This document shows positions 37,077 to 49,302 of a stretch of 64,000 bases of DNA, piece by piece; positions within the stretch are counted from its first letter, which is position 1; the number at the start of each line of letters is the position of its first letter. The position numbers and the translations under genes were made by a program. The notes under the pieces were generated by a model. The model made no database searches. It was not told the DNA's origin and saw only the letters and a list, made by a program, of their open reading frames with translations. The DNA comes from Paramecium pentaurelia (Eukaryota; Ciliophora; Oligohymenophorea; Peniculida; Parameciidae): contig CAJJDO010000037.1 in NCBI GenBank assembly GCA_905183005.1, positions 369,140 through 433,139 of the forward strand, written 5' to 3'.

Positions 37077-37588
37077 AAATAATAAAAAAAGATTTTATTT
37101 AATTTCAAATAACCACACAATTATGTTTATTATTTTATTATTATGAGTCCAATAAATGAAAGTCTTAATATTTTTTAACAATCCATTTGAAATTAAAGTT
37201 ACTTAAAATGTGGAGAATAGATCAAATTTAACAATCCCTTTATGAATATTTGATATTTTTTAATTTATTGTTCCTTAATACTTTAATTTTAATTATTACT
37301 ATAATAAGAATACAAGAAAAAATAAATATGTTTTATCATAATTTATATATTATTATTATGTTCATTTTGTATAATTAATTATTCATTAAAATATTTTAAC
37401 TATTGATTTTGATGATTACAGAATTAAATAATATTATAAATATTTTAGTTCTTATTCTAAGTTTAAACATTTAAAAAAAACAATAATACCTTAAAATTAT
37501 ATAAATAACTATTATATTTAATTTTCTTTACATATATTTTATATATGAATATATATTTTTTTGATAAAAATTAATATAATAAAAATAA
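37077..37588. other. AT-rich intergenic region between divergent genes
   Basis: About 510 bp between the eS8 start and the small coiled-coil gene. No protein-like frame and no recognisable RNA gene. It presumably contains the ribosomal-protein promoter. Confidence 0.6.
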
Positions 37589-38042
37589 ATGTCAGAAATT
37601 TAATAATAATAAGTACACAGTTCTAAATTAGATCAAGAATCAGCTACTAATGCTAAAAATCATTTGCTTTTAGTTAATGTAATTTGATTCTTATATTTTT
37701 AGAATATTACAGAGTTATCTAATGAATTGTTATAAAGCTATAAACATGAGATTGATCAATTAAAATAGGAGTTACATCTGATGAAATAAAGAATAACAAA
37801 TAATAATGAAGAAATCAAGAATACAACATAACCCACTCTTGATGCTATGCTTAGAGATTTGAGACAAGTATCAAATAAATATGATCTAGGCAATAAATAC
37901 ATAAAAAGATGAGAATTCTAAATTGCAAAGTTAAATTACTGAATTAAAAAAAGAAAAAAGCTAAATTTAACAATTAATTCTAGCAGCAACCTAAAAAGTA
38001 GCCCAAGTCGAAAATTAAGTAGGAAACTATACATAATCATGA
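37589..38042 (+). CDS. Small coiled-coil protein
   Basis: A 135-residue protein from exons 37589-37678, 37703-37867 and 37890-38042 (introns 24 and 22 nt). It starts MSEIQQQQVHSSKLDQESAT. Nearly the whole product is helical with heptad-like spacing (NELLQSYKHEIDQLKQELHL, NSKLQSQITELKKEKSQIQQ), ending QVGNYTQS. No catalytic motif. It could be a basal-body or cytoskeletal component, but there is no direct evidence. Confidence 0.7.
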
Positions 38043-38431
38043 TTTTATTATTATGCAAATTCACAATCATTCAATTTATCGTTAAAGAATCAAATGTAAT
38101 CTGACTACATAAATAAAACAATTCATTTACATCTTATTTTCTTAAGAAAATAAGTAATTTCTAAAAATGAATTTAAAGGATTTATGATACCTATTATATT
38201 TAATCTAAATAAAAGAACAATCATAATGATCACTTAATCTAATAAGAATGGATTTTAAGATGAGATAGTAAAGAAGGGTCTGCTTAAATTAAAAATTATT
38301 TATTTATTAAAGAATAAAAAGAATCAAAAAAATTATAAATGTGTTCAATAAGGTTTTTCTTTTTCTTTTTAATTATTTATCATAACAAAATTGTTGCATA
38401 AATATATTTGAAATAGATCATCAAAAAAAGA
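38043..38431. other. Intergenic, nothing recognised
   Basis: About 390 bp between convergent genes with no sustained protein-like frame. Confidence 0.5.
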
Positions 38432-39376
38432 TCATAGCAACTTTTTTTTAATAATAATTCCTAATGCTATAGTTGCAGTAATTGCAGCTAAATACTTATA
38501 ATTAAATGAAAGGCCTTGTTTTACTTCTATTTCATTATTAGAAATTTGTGGTACTTAATTAATTTCTTTTTCAAAAGATAAATCTGTTTATTATATAAAT
38601 TATTACTTTCTCCAACTTCACATAATTCCTAAGGTATATCAACTTTTTATTATGCATCTGTTACACTTTTAATAAATTGAATTGGATCAAATTTAGGTCC
38701 TTGATCTTGTTTTCCTTTATGTAATAATTGTTTTAATTCTTCTTAATAAACTTATAATTTTTATAGTGCTTCTTCTGTTTTTTGATTTAGCTATTTTAAA
38801 CAATTTATATATCTTATTTATTGTTCTGATTAACCTTCTAAATGTAGACATTCTAAAATAAATATGAAATGAAATACCTCTACTTAAATCATCGTTTTCA
38901 TCCTTTAGACCCTCTATTTCCTAAGCAAGAATCTGATTTTATTAATGATACTCATGGCATTATTAAAATAGCATCATAAAATTCTCTTTTTAATTCTCAT
39001 ATCAAGATATTATAATATAAAATACATTTGCTCTTATTCAGCGGCTAGCTTTTGTTCAATCTATAACTAAATTTCCCTTTATTTTTAAATTTATATTTCA
39101 TTTTCTATTTACTAGAGTAATAGTTTTTCTTATTCCAAATGGTTGAATTATTCAGAGTAATATTCATTTAAAGTTTCCTTTGGATGAATATAATTTTACT
39201 TCTTCTTTTTTCAGTTGCTCTAATTACTTTTCTTATTCCTATAAATGCTCCTGCTTTTGTTATAACTCCAACTCTTACTCTTTTTCTTCTTCTATCATCC
39301 TGTTAATTTCATTTGATAATTCTTAATATTGTTATTATTCCAACAATAATTCACATTATTCAATTTATGATTTCAT
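38432..39376 (-). CDS. Tail-anchored coiled-coil protein
   Basis: Starts MKSQIEQCELLLEQQQYQEL at 39376 and continues as a Q/E/K-rich coiled coil (EQELELQQKQEHLQEQEKQL). The C terminus is NYKYLAAITATIALGIIIKK, then KLL: one membrane helix with a tiny Lys-rich end, a classic tail anchor for ER or mitochondrial outer membrane. Introns at 39178-39199 (22 nt, AAG acceptor), 38853-38877 (25 nt) and 38584-38606 (23 nt) are well supported. One junction near 38,980-39,010 is unresolved: the candidate 30-nt intron there leaves the frame off by one, suggesting a missed splice, a base error, or damage. Roughly 290 residues. The coiled coil plus tail anchor suggests a tether or SNARE-like adaptor. Confidence 0.65.
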
Positions 39377-40005
39377 TGATTATTTTTAATATAATTAATA
39401 ATCAAAATTGTCAGATCAAAAATATAATATATTTCATTAATAAATAGAATATTCTCACCCTTTTATGATTCCTTCCAAATAGGTAGATTACTTAGTCTTT
39501 TTTTAATGACATTTCAATTAATCAAATAGAAGAATATTGTCTAAATCATGATAATAGAATTAATAAGTTTTAATTTTATTCATATATAATTTTCTTATAA
39601 TGGGAAGGAAACACTAAGATTTTAATTTCTTGGTCCTACTAAATGTGAAACTATATACTATTTTCCTGATCCTTTAAGAGATCTTATCTTATTTCTTTAA
39701 AGATTTAAGGGTCTTTTACTGCAAAATAGAATTATTCAAGACTTTTTGGTCAAATACGTTTTTCATAAATACTCCCTATACTCTAAATTACAAATTATAC
39801 AATTTGTATGAGATTTTAAGAATAAATGTTATTTATAAATATTTGAATTCTCACTGAATCTACTATTTCGTCTCCAATATCTTTGAAAAATAAATATTAT
39901 TTGATAATTAAAATAAAAATTTATTTTTATATTATATAAAATGCATCTTTAATCAATATTAACTTTAATATTAAGATGATAATACCTATGTTCATCAAAA
40001 AAATG
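39377..40005. other. Gene-poor stretch with a short protein-like fragment
   Basis: From about 39597 to 39810 on the plus strand there are overlapping open pieces such as LRFQFLGPTKCETIYYFPDP, with no clear start and an early TGA. It may be a gene relic; the rest is AT-rich spacer. Confidence 0.35.
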
Positions 40006-41139
40006 AAAATTTTTGGAAGATAATCAAGCATATACAGAGATATAAATAGATCAATTTGATGATGCAATTAAGAAAGCAATTTATAAATCTGTTGTTACTA
40101 AAAATATAATGAAAGTGAATAATGAATAATTTATTCATATTTTCATTTTAAAGATTAGCAAAGATCATTCTGGTTTTATATCGAAAAGGAAGTGCTTGAA
40201 TTTTTATATAAAGATATTTAAATTATTATTGATTTAGAGAATGAACTTTATAAATTATAAAACCATCTTTAAGATTATAATAAGTTAATTTTAGATAACT
40301 TTCTAATAAATTAAAATAACATTCATTAGATTTGATAAGGGCTATAAGGAAAGATGTATTTTTTGGCAAGGTTTCTATTTTAAATTAATAAATAAAGCTT
40401 CAGTAAGTAGGTTCTAAAATCAAATAACATTTAGAAAAGATCTTGGCAATTAATGCACTTTCATATAAATAATGAAAGGAAGATGCTTATAAAGCATAGA
40501 GTAGAATAGTAAATATTGGAGAGAATCTCATGAAATTAAATAAATTGCAACCTTATTTTCATGATTAAGATGTGAATATTTCACTTGAACTTAATGACAA
40601 TTGTGATGATAAATAATTTGAAGATTAAACATAAATGTAATAAAATGAAGATGAAAATATAGACAATAATTAATACTAAAATTATGAGGATAAAGAATAA
40701 ACTATGCAATAAGAAAACAAAATTATCAAATAATAAACAGAATATGAAATCTCTATCTAATAGTATAAAAAGTCATAATATGTTTCTAATCTGAAATAAA
40801 AAAAATGATGCTAAAAATATTTAAATTAGTTCCTTCTCCATCTAAAAAGATTTTATAAAATGATGAAAAGAAAGAGAAAAAGAAGAGTATAAGTAGTCTA
40901 GATAAAGAAATGTAAAAACTTCAAGTGGAGAAATAAAAAAGTTGATTATAAAAAATATAAAAGGATAAGCTTAATCCTGAATATAAATAAACATAAAAGA
41001 TAAGGAGAATTGAGTTTATTCATGCCTTTTTTAATTAAGATGGATGATCAATATTTAAAAAATGTAGGCTAAAGAAATTGAGTTAAAATAGATTAAAAAA
41101 AAGGAGAACATTCCATAAGTTTAAGAGCCTTAAAATTGA
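40006..41139 (+). pseudogene. Decayed coiled-coil gene
   Basis: The DNA is protein-like over about 1.1 kb but no set of short introns makes it continuous. Pieces in order: EDNQAYTEIQIDQFDDAIKK; FWFYIEKEVLEFLYKDIQII; LIRAIRKDVFFGKVSILNQQ leading to LAINALSYKQ; then an in-frame TGA; then KEDAYKAQSRIVNIGENLMK and QPYFHDQDVNISLELNDNCD. A frame change precedes KIFKLVPSPSKKILQNDEKK, and a further TGA splits KLQVEKQKS from LQKIQKDKLNPEYKQTQKIR. Frameshifts plus several TGA codons in the one frame that still reads as protein indicate a pseudogene. The ancestral protein was helical and highly charged; family unknown. Alternatively, sequencing errors in A/T runs contribute. Confidence 0.55.
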
Positions 41140-41814
41140 CGTATAATTTTTTATACTAAATGTTTGAATATAATTCATTATTTTCATTAAAAAAATTTGA
41201 ATTAAATTTAATGAAAATTATATTTCGCATCATTTTCGATTGATATAAATTTTTCTTATTTATCTTCTTAATATGTATTTTAATTGGTCCATCAAAAATT
41301 TCATATTATAAATTTTAACTTTTATATTATTTTGTACTTTGACTCTTTCATAATCAAGTATGATCAATGCATAGTGAATCCATATAAATTCTATATATAA
41401 CTCTTAAGAACAAATTAAAATACTGAAATTTTTCACTCAAAATTTATTTTTTATTTGAATTTCAACAACTATTTCAATTTATTAGTTTTCTCATAAACAA
41501 CTAATTAAATGAAAAACTTTGTTGGCATGTGTCTAATTAAAATGATATAATATTTAAATTTTGTAAATATCTTTTTTTTATTAAATAAAACCATATTATT
41601 AAACAAATGTTCAAGAATTATATGAAATACCAATGATTTTAAAAAACAATTTTAACAAAATGAGATGAAGTAAAGGAAAATATTTAGGATATAAATTTTA
41701 ATTCAAATTAAATCTCAATATAAATATACAACAATGATGAAAAAAATAATTTCTTTAAATTTCTATTCTTTTATATAAATGTATTTGTATTTTCAATAAA
41801 TTAAAAAAAATTTT
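41140..41814. other. AT-rich spacer, nothing recognised
   Basis: Non-coding by composition; no RNA-like or protein-like stretch noted. Confidence 0.5.
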
Positions 41815-42000
41815 GGTATTGTAAGTGTTGATTCATGCAGGTCATCATCCAAAAATATTGCAAGTAAGTCGAGTCATAATTAAATTACAGTAGTAGTTGT
41901 AAAGCTTGACCTTCGCTAAGAGTATTCTAGGGTGCTTGGTCCAAATAAAATTCTTTTTTCGTCAGGGTTTCCTTCTCAGATATGATATTATTCAATTTTT
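41815..42000 (+). ncRNA. Candidate structured RNA gene
   Basis: An island of clearly higher GC inside an AT-rich gene-free region. No frame on either strand reads as protein. On the plus strand 41907-41941 can fold: GACC (41908-41911) pairs with GGTC near 41937-41940, enclosing a CTAAGAGTATTCTAG inner hairpin. T runs at 41954-41959 and about 41996-42003 follow and would suit RNA polymerase III termination. I tested it by eye against tRNA, U1, U2, U4, U5, U6, U3, SRP, RNase P and telomerase RNA signatures and found no convincing match. Strand and ends are tentative. Could also be a regulatory or chromosomal element. Confidence 0.35.
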
Positions 42001-42517
42001 TTCTTTATCTTATTTTTTTTTTTCCAATTACTTTAAAATGTAACTAAGATTTGTAAGAATTTCTTGTAAAGTTTAAAGTAATTTATTACATTTATTAAAG
42101 CAATCAAATTGAACTGCCTTTCTGTTTGCGGTGAAAAATTATGGAGTTCTATTATTTTGATGAAAATTAAGAAATTTATTTTGTATAATTAAAAATTATA
42201 TGAAATTTAATTAGCATCCTACTTTTAATCATATTAATTTAAGCACTTATAGTTTACTGAATAATCTTAATATGACTTTTTTTGTAAATGTGCATTTAAT
42301 AATATGGAATCTTTTACTGAATAAAAAAAGGATTTTACTTAAACTCTTCTAAAATGTGATTTTTGAATGATAAAGTAAAAAATAACAATCATAAGCCTGA
42401 GGTAACATTTTATCAGATATTTGTGAGAAGAAAAGTAATGGAAAATACCATAAATAATATAATTTGAATTAGATATAATGATAATTAATATATTTAAAAT
42501 TAGAAAACTATTTTAAT
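42001..42517. other. Spacer, nothing recognised
   Basis: AT-rich with a few mixed-composition patches (for example about 42100-42140) but no coding frame or clear RNA signature. Confidence 0.45.
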
Positions 42518-44576
42518 TCACTCTTCGTTTTTTTAAAGATTTTTAGAGCCCATACCCATAACATCATTGTATTATGATTATTATTTGTAAGGTTAAAACT
42601 AATTTATTTTACTTTCTTATGTTAATTTCTGCAGCTTCTAATTTGCACTCAACATTGAGTCTTCATTAGGATTATTTCTAACTTAATATAATAAATTACT
42701 TTTTGCTTGAATTTGATTATGATTACTAAATCTATTATGATTATTAACCAGCATTTTATAAAGGATATCTTTTAATATTACTCTTATTTTACACAGTCCC
42801 TAAAGTAGGTAAATTAGTAGTATTTCTTTTGATTATTGTATTTTATTTTGTTTAATTATTAGTTTTAATACTTCCATTTACTCCATTCTAAAATAATATA
42901 AATAAAATACTTGCATAACTTATGGTCCTTTAGATGAACTTCTCATTTATTTATCTTTTTCTTCCTTCTCTTTTTATCCTTTAGATCCTACTTCAATTGC
43001 TTTTGTTTGACTTTCCTAATATGTTTAAGCCAATCTAATAGCAGTAGATTTAGCAATTTTTTTTAACTATTACTATCTATTATTAAATGCCCCTAAATAA
43101 GTAGTGAATGTGCTATTAATAGGTAATTTGATTGGGGTTCCTTTACATATCAAATCAAATCCTCCAATTTATTCTTCATTTCCTGTCAATACTTTTTCCA
43201 AATCAATAATTGTAAATACATCATCTAATAAACCACATTTCAATTCAAAATCTACAGGTGTATTAGAAGTCATAGAAGGACTAATATAATGAATTTAATA
43301 AATACCTTGCATTTACTTCCAAAAGCCATGGTTTTAGTTGAGCGTCTAATAAAATATCAAATCCATATAATTCAAAACAATGTTTATCATTAATAATTAT
43401 CTTTTGAACTGCTTATAGTGATCTAATCATAAGCATTTAAATATTATAAAAAGTTTCAGCAACTTTTTCTTAACCATATTTAGTCATTAAATAGAGTTTA
43501 AGTGTTTATAAATTCCACTTTCCACCAAGTTTTTCATCATAATTATCTGATGTCTTTTAGATTGCTACATTTGTTAAATGAACATCTTAATAATATTAAA
43601 TATATAAATTATACATGTATTTGAAATGTCTTCATTATCATAACGATGATGTGTAAATCTTGCAAAACCAGTTCTATATAAATATAATGTTAATGGTTAG
43701 TAAGATGTACATAACAAATATATTCTCATATCAAATTTCTTTCCTCCAATTAGCAATGGGTCTGCTATATATTTTTAAACTATATATGCTTCTGCTTATG
43801 GATTATCTTAATTATATCTTAAGGTATTCTTCCATTAAGATATTTATTAAATTTTGTTAAAGATGAATATACCTTTTCCTTATGATTTACCAATCTTAAG
43901 AATTAATATATTATTAATACAGGCTTCATTATCCAAGCTGTTTTTGTATCACCATTGTTGGTTTACCTTTTAAATTCTTCAAAAAATATCGGATATTCAC
44001 TAGGCAAATGGAAAGTTAAAGGGAAGAAATTATAACTGTATTAATTAATGCTTTAATTACTTATTTGCTTCTTCTTATTTTCCTTCTCTTTCTAAATTTT
44101 TCTTATATCTTTTAAAATTCTTTATCATGAGATCTTTCCTTGTTAACTAATTATTTTAAGTTTGTTAATACTTCGTAATGATTTCTGAAATGATTAATTT
44201 TTTGATTAGATTATAGATGAGTATGATCCATAACTTCATGAATCCATTCCTTCTCAGCCCACATTATGTCCCAATCATCTCCATCAGTCTCTTTCCATAA
44301 TCTTCTTTTAAAAGCCTGATTTAATAATTGTTAAATACTTCCAATATACAATTTCTGAAGGATGTTTTGAATTTAAGATTTGAGCTATAATATTATCATA
44401 AACTAATACTAATGATTAGCATAATGCTCTTTTTTGATATACTTTCTAAAATATTCCGACATATTTACAAAAAATAGTTTATATTAAATAATATCAAATA
44501 TTTTATAATCAGTTGGAAATAACACAAACTTAATAAATACAAATTTTATATAATCGAATTCTCTTCTCTATCTCAT
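42518..44576 (-). CDS. TTLL9-like tubulin polyglutamylase
   Basis: A 608-residue tubulin-tyrosine-ligase-like protein from ten exons; nine introns (22-34 nt) leave an exactly closed frame. Conserved blocks in order: WDIMWAEKEW; INHFRNHYELTRKDLMIKNF; AWIMKPIGKSQGKGIFIF (ATP-grasp lysine loop); ADPLLIGGKKFDMRIYLLCT; YRTGFARF; YVHLTNVAIQKTSDNYDEKL GGKW-type insert; NDKHCFELYGFDILLDAQLK; PWLLEVNASPSMTSNTP. The wording fits TTLL9/TTLL1, which add glutamate to axonemal tubulin. Introns at 43586-43614 and 43895-43920 end AAG and are proven by restoring YVHLTN and MKPIGKS. The C-terminal ~140 residues are low-complexity Asn/Gln/Ser. The first exon (from 44576) is less certain than the rest. Expected in cilia and basal bodies. 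Confidence 0.88.
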
Positions 44577-44775
44577 AATTTCAAACAAAACTTTGTTAAA
44601 TGTATATTAAAGTTTATATATCGAAAGTAATTATAAATCCTAATATTTGAATAATAGTCTTTATCTATCTTTAGAATTTGTATCATAATTAAAATAATTT
44701 ATTAAGTTTTTTCGCTTTGATATCTCATGTAAAAATAAAACATCAATAAATTTTATTGTCAATATTAATATTATC

Positions 44776-45433
44776 ATGTACTCCTATGCTCCTTTAGGTG
44801 TTTCATATGCTTCTCCATTAGCTACATCTATTGCCAGACCGGTTCCAGGTAAAGATAATCAAACTAATAATTAGTTGGTTATGCAGCTCCAGTCTCATAT
44901 GTTTAACCAGTTTAATATGCAGCTCCTGTTAGTTATGCCTCTCCAGCTTATTCTCCAATTAGAGGTGGATCTAGAGTTGAATATGTTCCATATCAAAAGC
45001 CTGTAGTAGAAATGGAAGAGGAAGTAAGAACTGTTTAAGTAAATAATATTTTAACACGTAGGTTCCAAGATAAAAATGGGTTACTGATTATTATCCAGTG
45101 GAATATTAAAAGGAATATATTCCTTAAGTTTCATATGAAAAATAAATTGATTATGTACCAGTTGAAAAGAATGTGCCAAGAGTAGATTATTTGGAATATG
45201 AAAGAGAGGTTTCAATTTTAATTTATTGTTTATAGGTTAGAAGAGCTCCTCCTGCTTAAGTTTCATATGCATCACCACTTTCTTACAGTTATGCTGCACC
45301 TGTAGCTCCAGTAGTATCAGTAGCACCAGTGGCTCCATTAAGAACTAGTTATGTTGCTCCAACTTATGGATATGCCCCAAGTTATAGTTATGTTGCACCA
45401 ACATTTGGTTATGGATCAGTTTATAGATATTGA
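44776..45433 (+). CDS. Alveolin-like cortical (epiplasm) protein
   Basis: A 193-residue protein from exons 44776-44848, 44875-45038, 45062-45208 and 45236-45433. Both ends are Tyr/Ala/Pro/Val-rich (QYAAPVSYASPAYSPIRGGS; SYVAPTYGYAPSYSYVAPTF). The centre carries alveolin-type repeats of charged and Pro-Val residues: VEYVPYQKPVVEMEEEVRTV, WVTDYYPVEYQKEYIPQVSY, EKQIDYVPVEKNVPRVDYLE. Such proteins form the membrane skeleton under the alveolar sacs of ciliates and apicomplexans. The last intron is 27 nt and has no in-frame TGA, so its retention would add nine residues. Short for an alveolin. Confidence 0.85.
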
Positions 45434-45504
45434 TTTTAAATCAATATTATCATTTAATTTAATCTTCTTTAAATTAAATAACAAAAATAGTTATAAATTT
45501 TAGA

Positions 45505-46554
45505 TCATTGCTATTTATGACGATTTTTGACTATTTCTGTAAGTCTTTAATTTTCTTTGGTCAACAAATTTAATTTTTCCTCGAGATTATTCATCTTTTA
45601 TTGGTCAATGCCTATCATTTATTATAAGTATTGATTTTCACATTCTAATTCTTGGATTGTCTCTTTAAATTTATCACTAAAATCAAATATAAATTTACTT
45701 ATTAAACTATTTATCTTCTTATTAAGATATTTAATTATTATTTTAAGTTAACTATTATTTCAATTAATAATTCTCTCTAGCCAATAATTCTAATTGATCA
45801 TTCTGTTTTTTTATTTTTCTTTATAATTCTAAACATTTAGATTCATCTCTAAATATAATAATTTAAATTACTGTTATTATTTTAATTTACCCTCCAATAT
45901 TGAACATTTGCTTTTATATTTTTCAACTTCAATTTTTAATTGATTTTCTGTAAACTAAAATCTTTCATTTAATTCGCTTAACTTTTAATTTTCATTTAAT
46001 ACAATTTAAAGTTTTTCTTCTAAATCATTTACTACTTTTCTAGATATAATCAATTATTCATTTATTTATTTAAGATCTGTATTATTAGACTGTTAATATT
46101 TACTCATTTTCTAAACATCTTCTAATTTTCTTATAATTTAATTTTTTGATTATTACTATTCTTGTAGTGATTGATTTAATTGAATTTATTGATCCAAAAC
46201 ATGTGCTAATTTTTTATTTTCAGTTACATAGTTATTATTCTATGATTCTAATTGTTTAATTCTTTATTTCAAATATTAACTTTCATCAGCCTTAAACGAA
46301 AAATGCTTTCCAGATAATTAATTTTCTTTATTATTATTTTAACATGATTCACTGACATAAAGTTTTTTATAATTGTTGATATCTTTTAATACTTGATTTG
46401 TATTGTTAGTTGTTGAATTAACTTATAAATCAAATGATAAATCTAATTAACATTTAGATGGTGATGATCGAACAGCTAATGAATTTGATCTCACTTGTTT
46501 CACTTCTGGAGCTTTCTGAAAAACTATTGGTCTAATCCTTTCATATTAACTCAT
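45505..46554 (-). CDS. Coiled-coil protein
   Basis: A 334-residue protein from three exons; introns at 45849-45871 (23 nt) and 45677-45698 (22 nt). The first ~90 residues are basic and Ser-rich (MSQYERIRPIVFQKAPEVKQ, RSNSLAVRSSPSKCQ). The rest is a long coiled coil (NEQLIISRKVVNDLEEKLQI, CENQYLQQMIGIDQQKMNNL) to the TGA after RHKQQ. No enzyme motif. It converges with the alveolin-like gene, 71 bp apart. Basal-body or cortical structural role possible but unproven. Confidence 0.8.
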
Positions 46555-46689
46555 TTTTATTATTTTTAACGATATATATATATATTTATACTTCAAACAA
46601 ATAAAAGCCTTGTTAAATCAAAGGCTGATTACTCTTCTTTTTTTTAACCCTATATTAATTCATAAATTATTTCTGCATAACCATCTCAT

Positions 46690-47860
46690 TAACTCATTCC
46701 TCTAAACTCATGCTTCATTCTATTTAACTATAATTTATTCAATATAATTTTATCATCTGGAGTCTAGAATCCATATTAAACTATTCTTTCATTTATTACA
46801 TTAGAATTAAAGCATACTATTCATAAATGGGAATATTAGATTTATTTCTTTATCTATCAAACAACAACTTGAAATTCTTAACTTATTATTAAGATTTATG
46901 ATGTATAATGTAGATAATTTAAGTATTATTTAATCAAAGGTAGATCCCTTTTCAAATTAATGTAATTAAATTCAATAATCTATCCTCTAGAAAGCATGAT
47001 AGGTACTCTTACACCCAATATTAAGTAATCCAGCACAAATAATAAAAGAATCTCCATAGATGACACTAATTATATATTATTTATACATACTCTTTAATAT
47101 TATTTATTCCTAAAACATATCTACTGTGATCATAATGATTTCACAAAATGCTGTTCCATAAATAATGTTAAATTTATTAGGTTAATATAATATTTCAAGT
47201 ATTTATTGATAATTATTTATTATGTAAATTATTATTTTATCTAATTTCATCATATAAGTATAGTTGTCAAATAGATTAATTCATGCTAATTATGTTTAGT
47301 TTTATCCACATATACAAATTCGATTCCTATTGATTTAATGATTATATAATTTTTTTTCCATATTAATAAGATTTACCTAACCTTAATGCATTAATCAACC
47401 AGTTGTCAAACATAGTTTTTATTGGATATTTAGATAATAATGGATTGAATAAGTATGGATTATAAATATGTCGATTAAATATCACTACATTTTTTTGAGA
47501 CAAATTATTCCTTTTCATTCAATATCACAAAATATAAAAATAATTTTAATGCTTAAGTCATCCAAAAGATGCCTGCACAAATAATTACAACTTTTTTTAT
47601 TTTCTTTTTTTCTTTAAGTTCTAATCTCATAAAATTTTAATATTTTTTTATCAATCTCTGATTGCTTATTTTTCTGAAGATCATCTGCTTCTTATTAACC
47701 TAAAAATATATTAGACAAAGAGTTTCTAGATTTAGTATATTGATGTATAAACCCTAAACTAAATAGGAATGATAAAATTTCTGTCATTTTTATATTTTCT
47801 ATTAGACACAAAATTAATATAATTGCTAATTGCATAATATTTTTTTATTCATTAAAATAA
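46690..47860 (-). pseudogene. Unresolved multi-frame locus, decayed or intron-rich gene
   Basis: Protein-like pieces on the minus strand lie in different frames. From the N-terminal side: MTEILSFLFSLGFIHQYTKS; IFWMTQALKLFLYFVILNEK; VVIFNRHIYNPYLFNPLLSK followed by KTMFDNWLINALRLG; KFNIIYGTAFCEIIMITVDM; IISVIYGDSFIICAGLLNIG; and at the end QYGFQTPDDKIILNKLQLNR. One switch can be a 19-nt intron ending at the G of a CAG acceptor near 47577; the switch at about 47490-47496 falls in a run of seven T (A on the coding strand). Several other junctions need introns I cannot find. Either a membrane-protein gene with base errors or a recent pseudogene. Family not recognised. Confidence 0.35.
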
Positions 47861-48136
47861 TTTCTATAATAAATGAGATGAATTCCTAATTACATTTAAT
47901 TTCTAAATAAAACTTAATATGAATTATAGCATTAGATTATTGCAAATATTATAAAAAAGAAACGCAACTATTTTTAATATAAAATAGGTTATAATGCTGA
48001 TTTATAATTATATTCCATCTTCTTTAAATGTCAGATAAATTTATTATTGGGTCAATATCTCTATTATAATTCCAAAGAAGTTAAATTGTTACCTTTTAAA
48101 CAATTACATTTTTAACTCAAAATACTATAATTATAT

Positions 48137-49253
48137 ATGTAAAACGAAAAAGTAGAACGATTAATGCGTTCTAAAGGCAGCCAATATATACCTAAAAATA
48201 CTTAGACTTTATCTCCGTATGTAAGACAAGTTCCTCTAATAAACAGTTAACCACATAATTATTTACCTACTTATTCGATTTAAAGAATCCAAACTTAATC
48301 TACTCATTCAGCTATGTATGAATAAACAGAATAATAGAACTCCATCAACAGAGAGAAATAACTCTTAGTATATAGCCAAAATGTAACCATCTTATTAGCA
48401 ATAATCTGTGTCTCCTATTAGAGTAATTTAATTATCAACAGAAAGAACATAATAAGTATAAGAATAAAATGATATACAACGAAATGAAAAACCTTTATAA
48501 GTAGTCTCTATATAAGATATGGAAAATAGATATAAATAAAAATTATTGTAATTAGAATAGTTGATCAACAGATTGTAGATAGAGAACTAAAGATTAAAAA
48601 TTAATGAATAAAATCTTAAATCTATGGATTATATGACTAAAATTAATGAATTAGAACTTATGGTTAAGAATTTTGTAATTTAAGAAGATGGATTAAAGAA
48701 TGAAATTTAACGATTAAAATAAGAATTATTTGAATAAAAAGAAAGTTTTACTTTATTATAAAAATAATTATAGAATAAGAATGGTAATAATGAAGAAATT
48801 AAATAATTGAAAAAATAAATACAATAATATGAAATAGATAGTAAAGAAATGTAAAAACATTTAAGTAATAAAGATGCAGATATTATAAAATTAAGAAATA
48901 TTTTAAATGAAAAAGAAAATTGGATAGATTAATTAAATGATTAAATCTAAGAATTATAAATAGTCTAAGAAAACTATTCAAGAGTTGAAACAACTGTAAT
49001 ATCTTTATAAGGAGAAGTTGATGTTTGGAGAAAGAAATTTAAAGAAAAAAATGAGGAGGCATCAGAATTAAGTGAAAAATTAATAATGGCAGAAACATCA
49101 CTTGAAGCATTAAAAAAGAGATAAATAACTTAAATTAAAGAAGTTAATATTACAAAAAGTAATAGTAAAACTAATAATAATATGATATAATCAGTTGATA
49201 CAACAAATAGATTAAATAGAGGATCTTAATATTCTTAAAGATAATAACTATGA
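48137..49253 (+). CDS. Coiled-coil protein
   Basis: A 361-residue protein from exons 48137-48367 and 48399-49253, separated by an unusually long 31-nt intron. The N-terminal ~90 residues are Ser/Pro/Gln-rich (MQNEKVERLMRSKGSQYIPK). From about residue 150 a continuous coiled coil runs to near the end (MTKINELELMVKNFVIQEDG; ENYSRVETTVISLQGEVDVW), with a polar tail ending GSQYSQRQQL. No catalytic motif. Converges on the MFS transporter with 49 bp between stops. Cytoskeletal role is a guess. Confidence 0.8.
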
Positions 49254-49302
49254 TTTATTTACAAATATATATATATATATAATATTTTAATAGATTAATT
49301 AA

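Noticed and set aside
36880..37146. Plus-strand frame of 88 codons antisense to eS8
   Set aside because: It mirrors the strongly conserved eS8 exon and has no protein features of its own.
41815..42000. Telomerase RNA or SRP RNA
   Set aside because: No CCCCAA-type template and no SRP helix 8 signature; left as an unnamed candidate.
46690..47860. ARV1-like sterol-homeostasis protein
   Set aside because: A few hydrophobic phrases seemed similar, but the zinc motif is absent and frames do not join.
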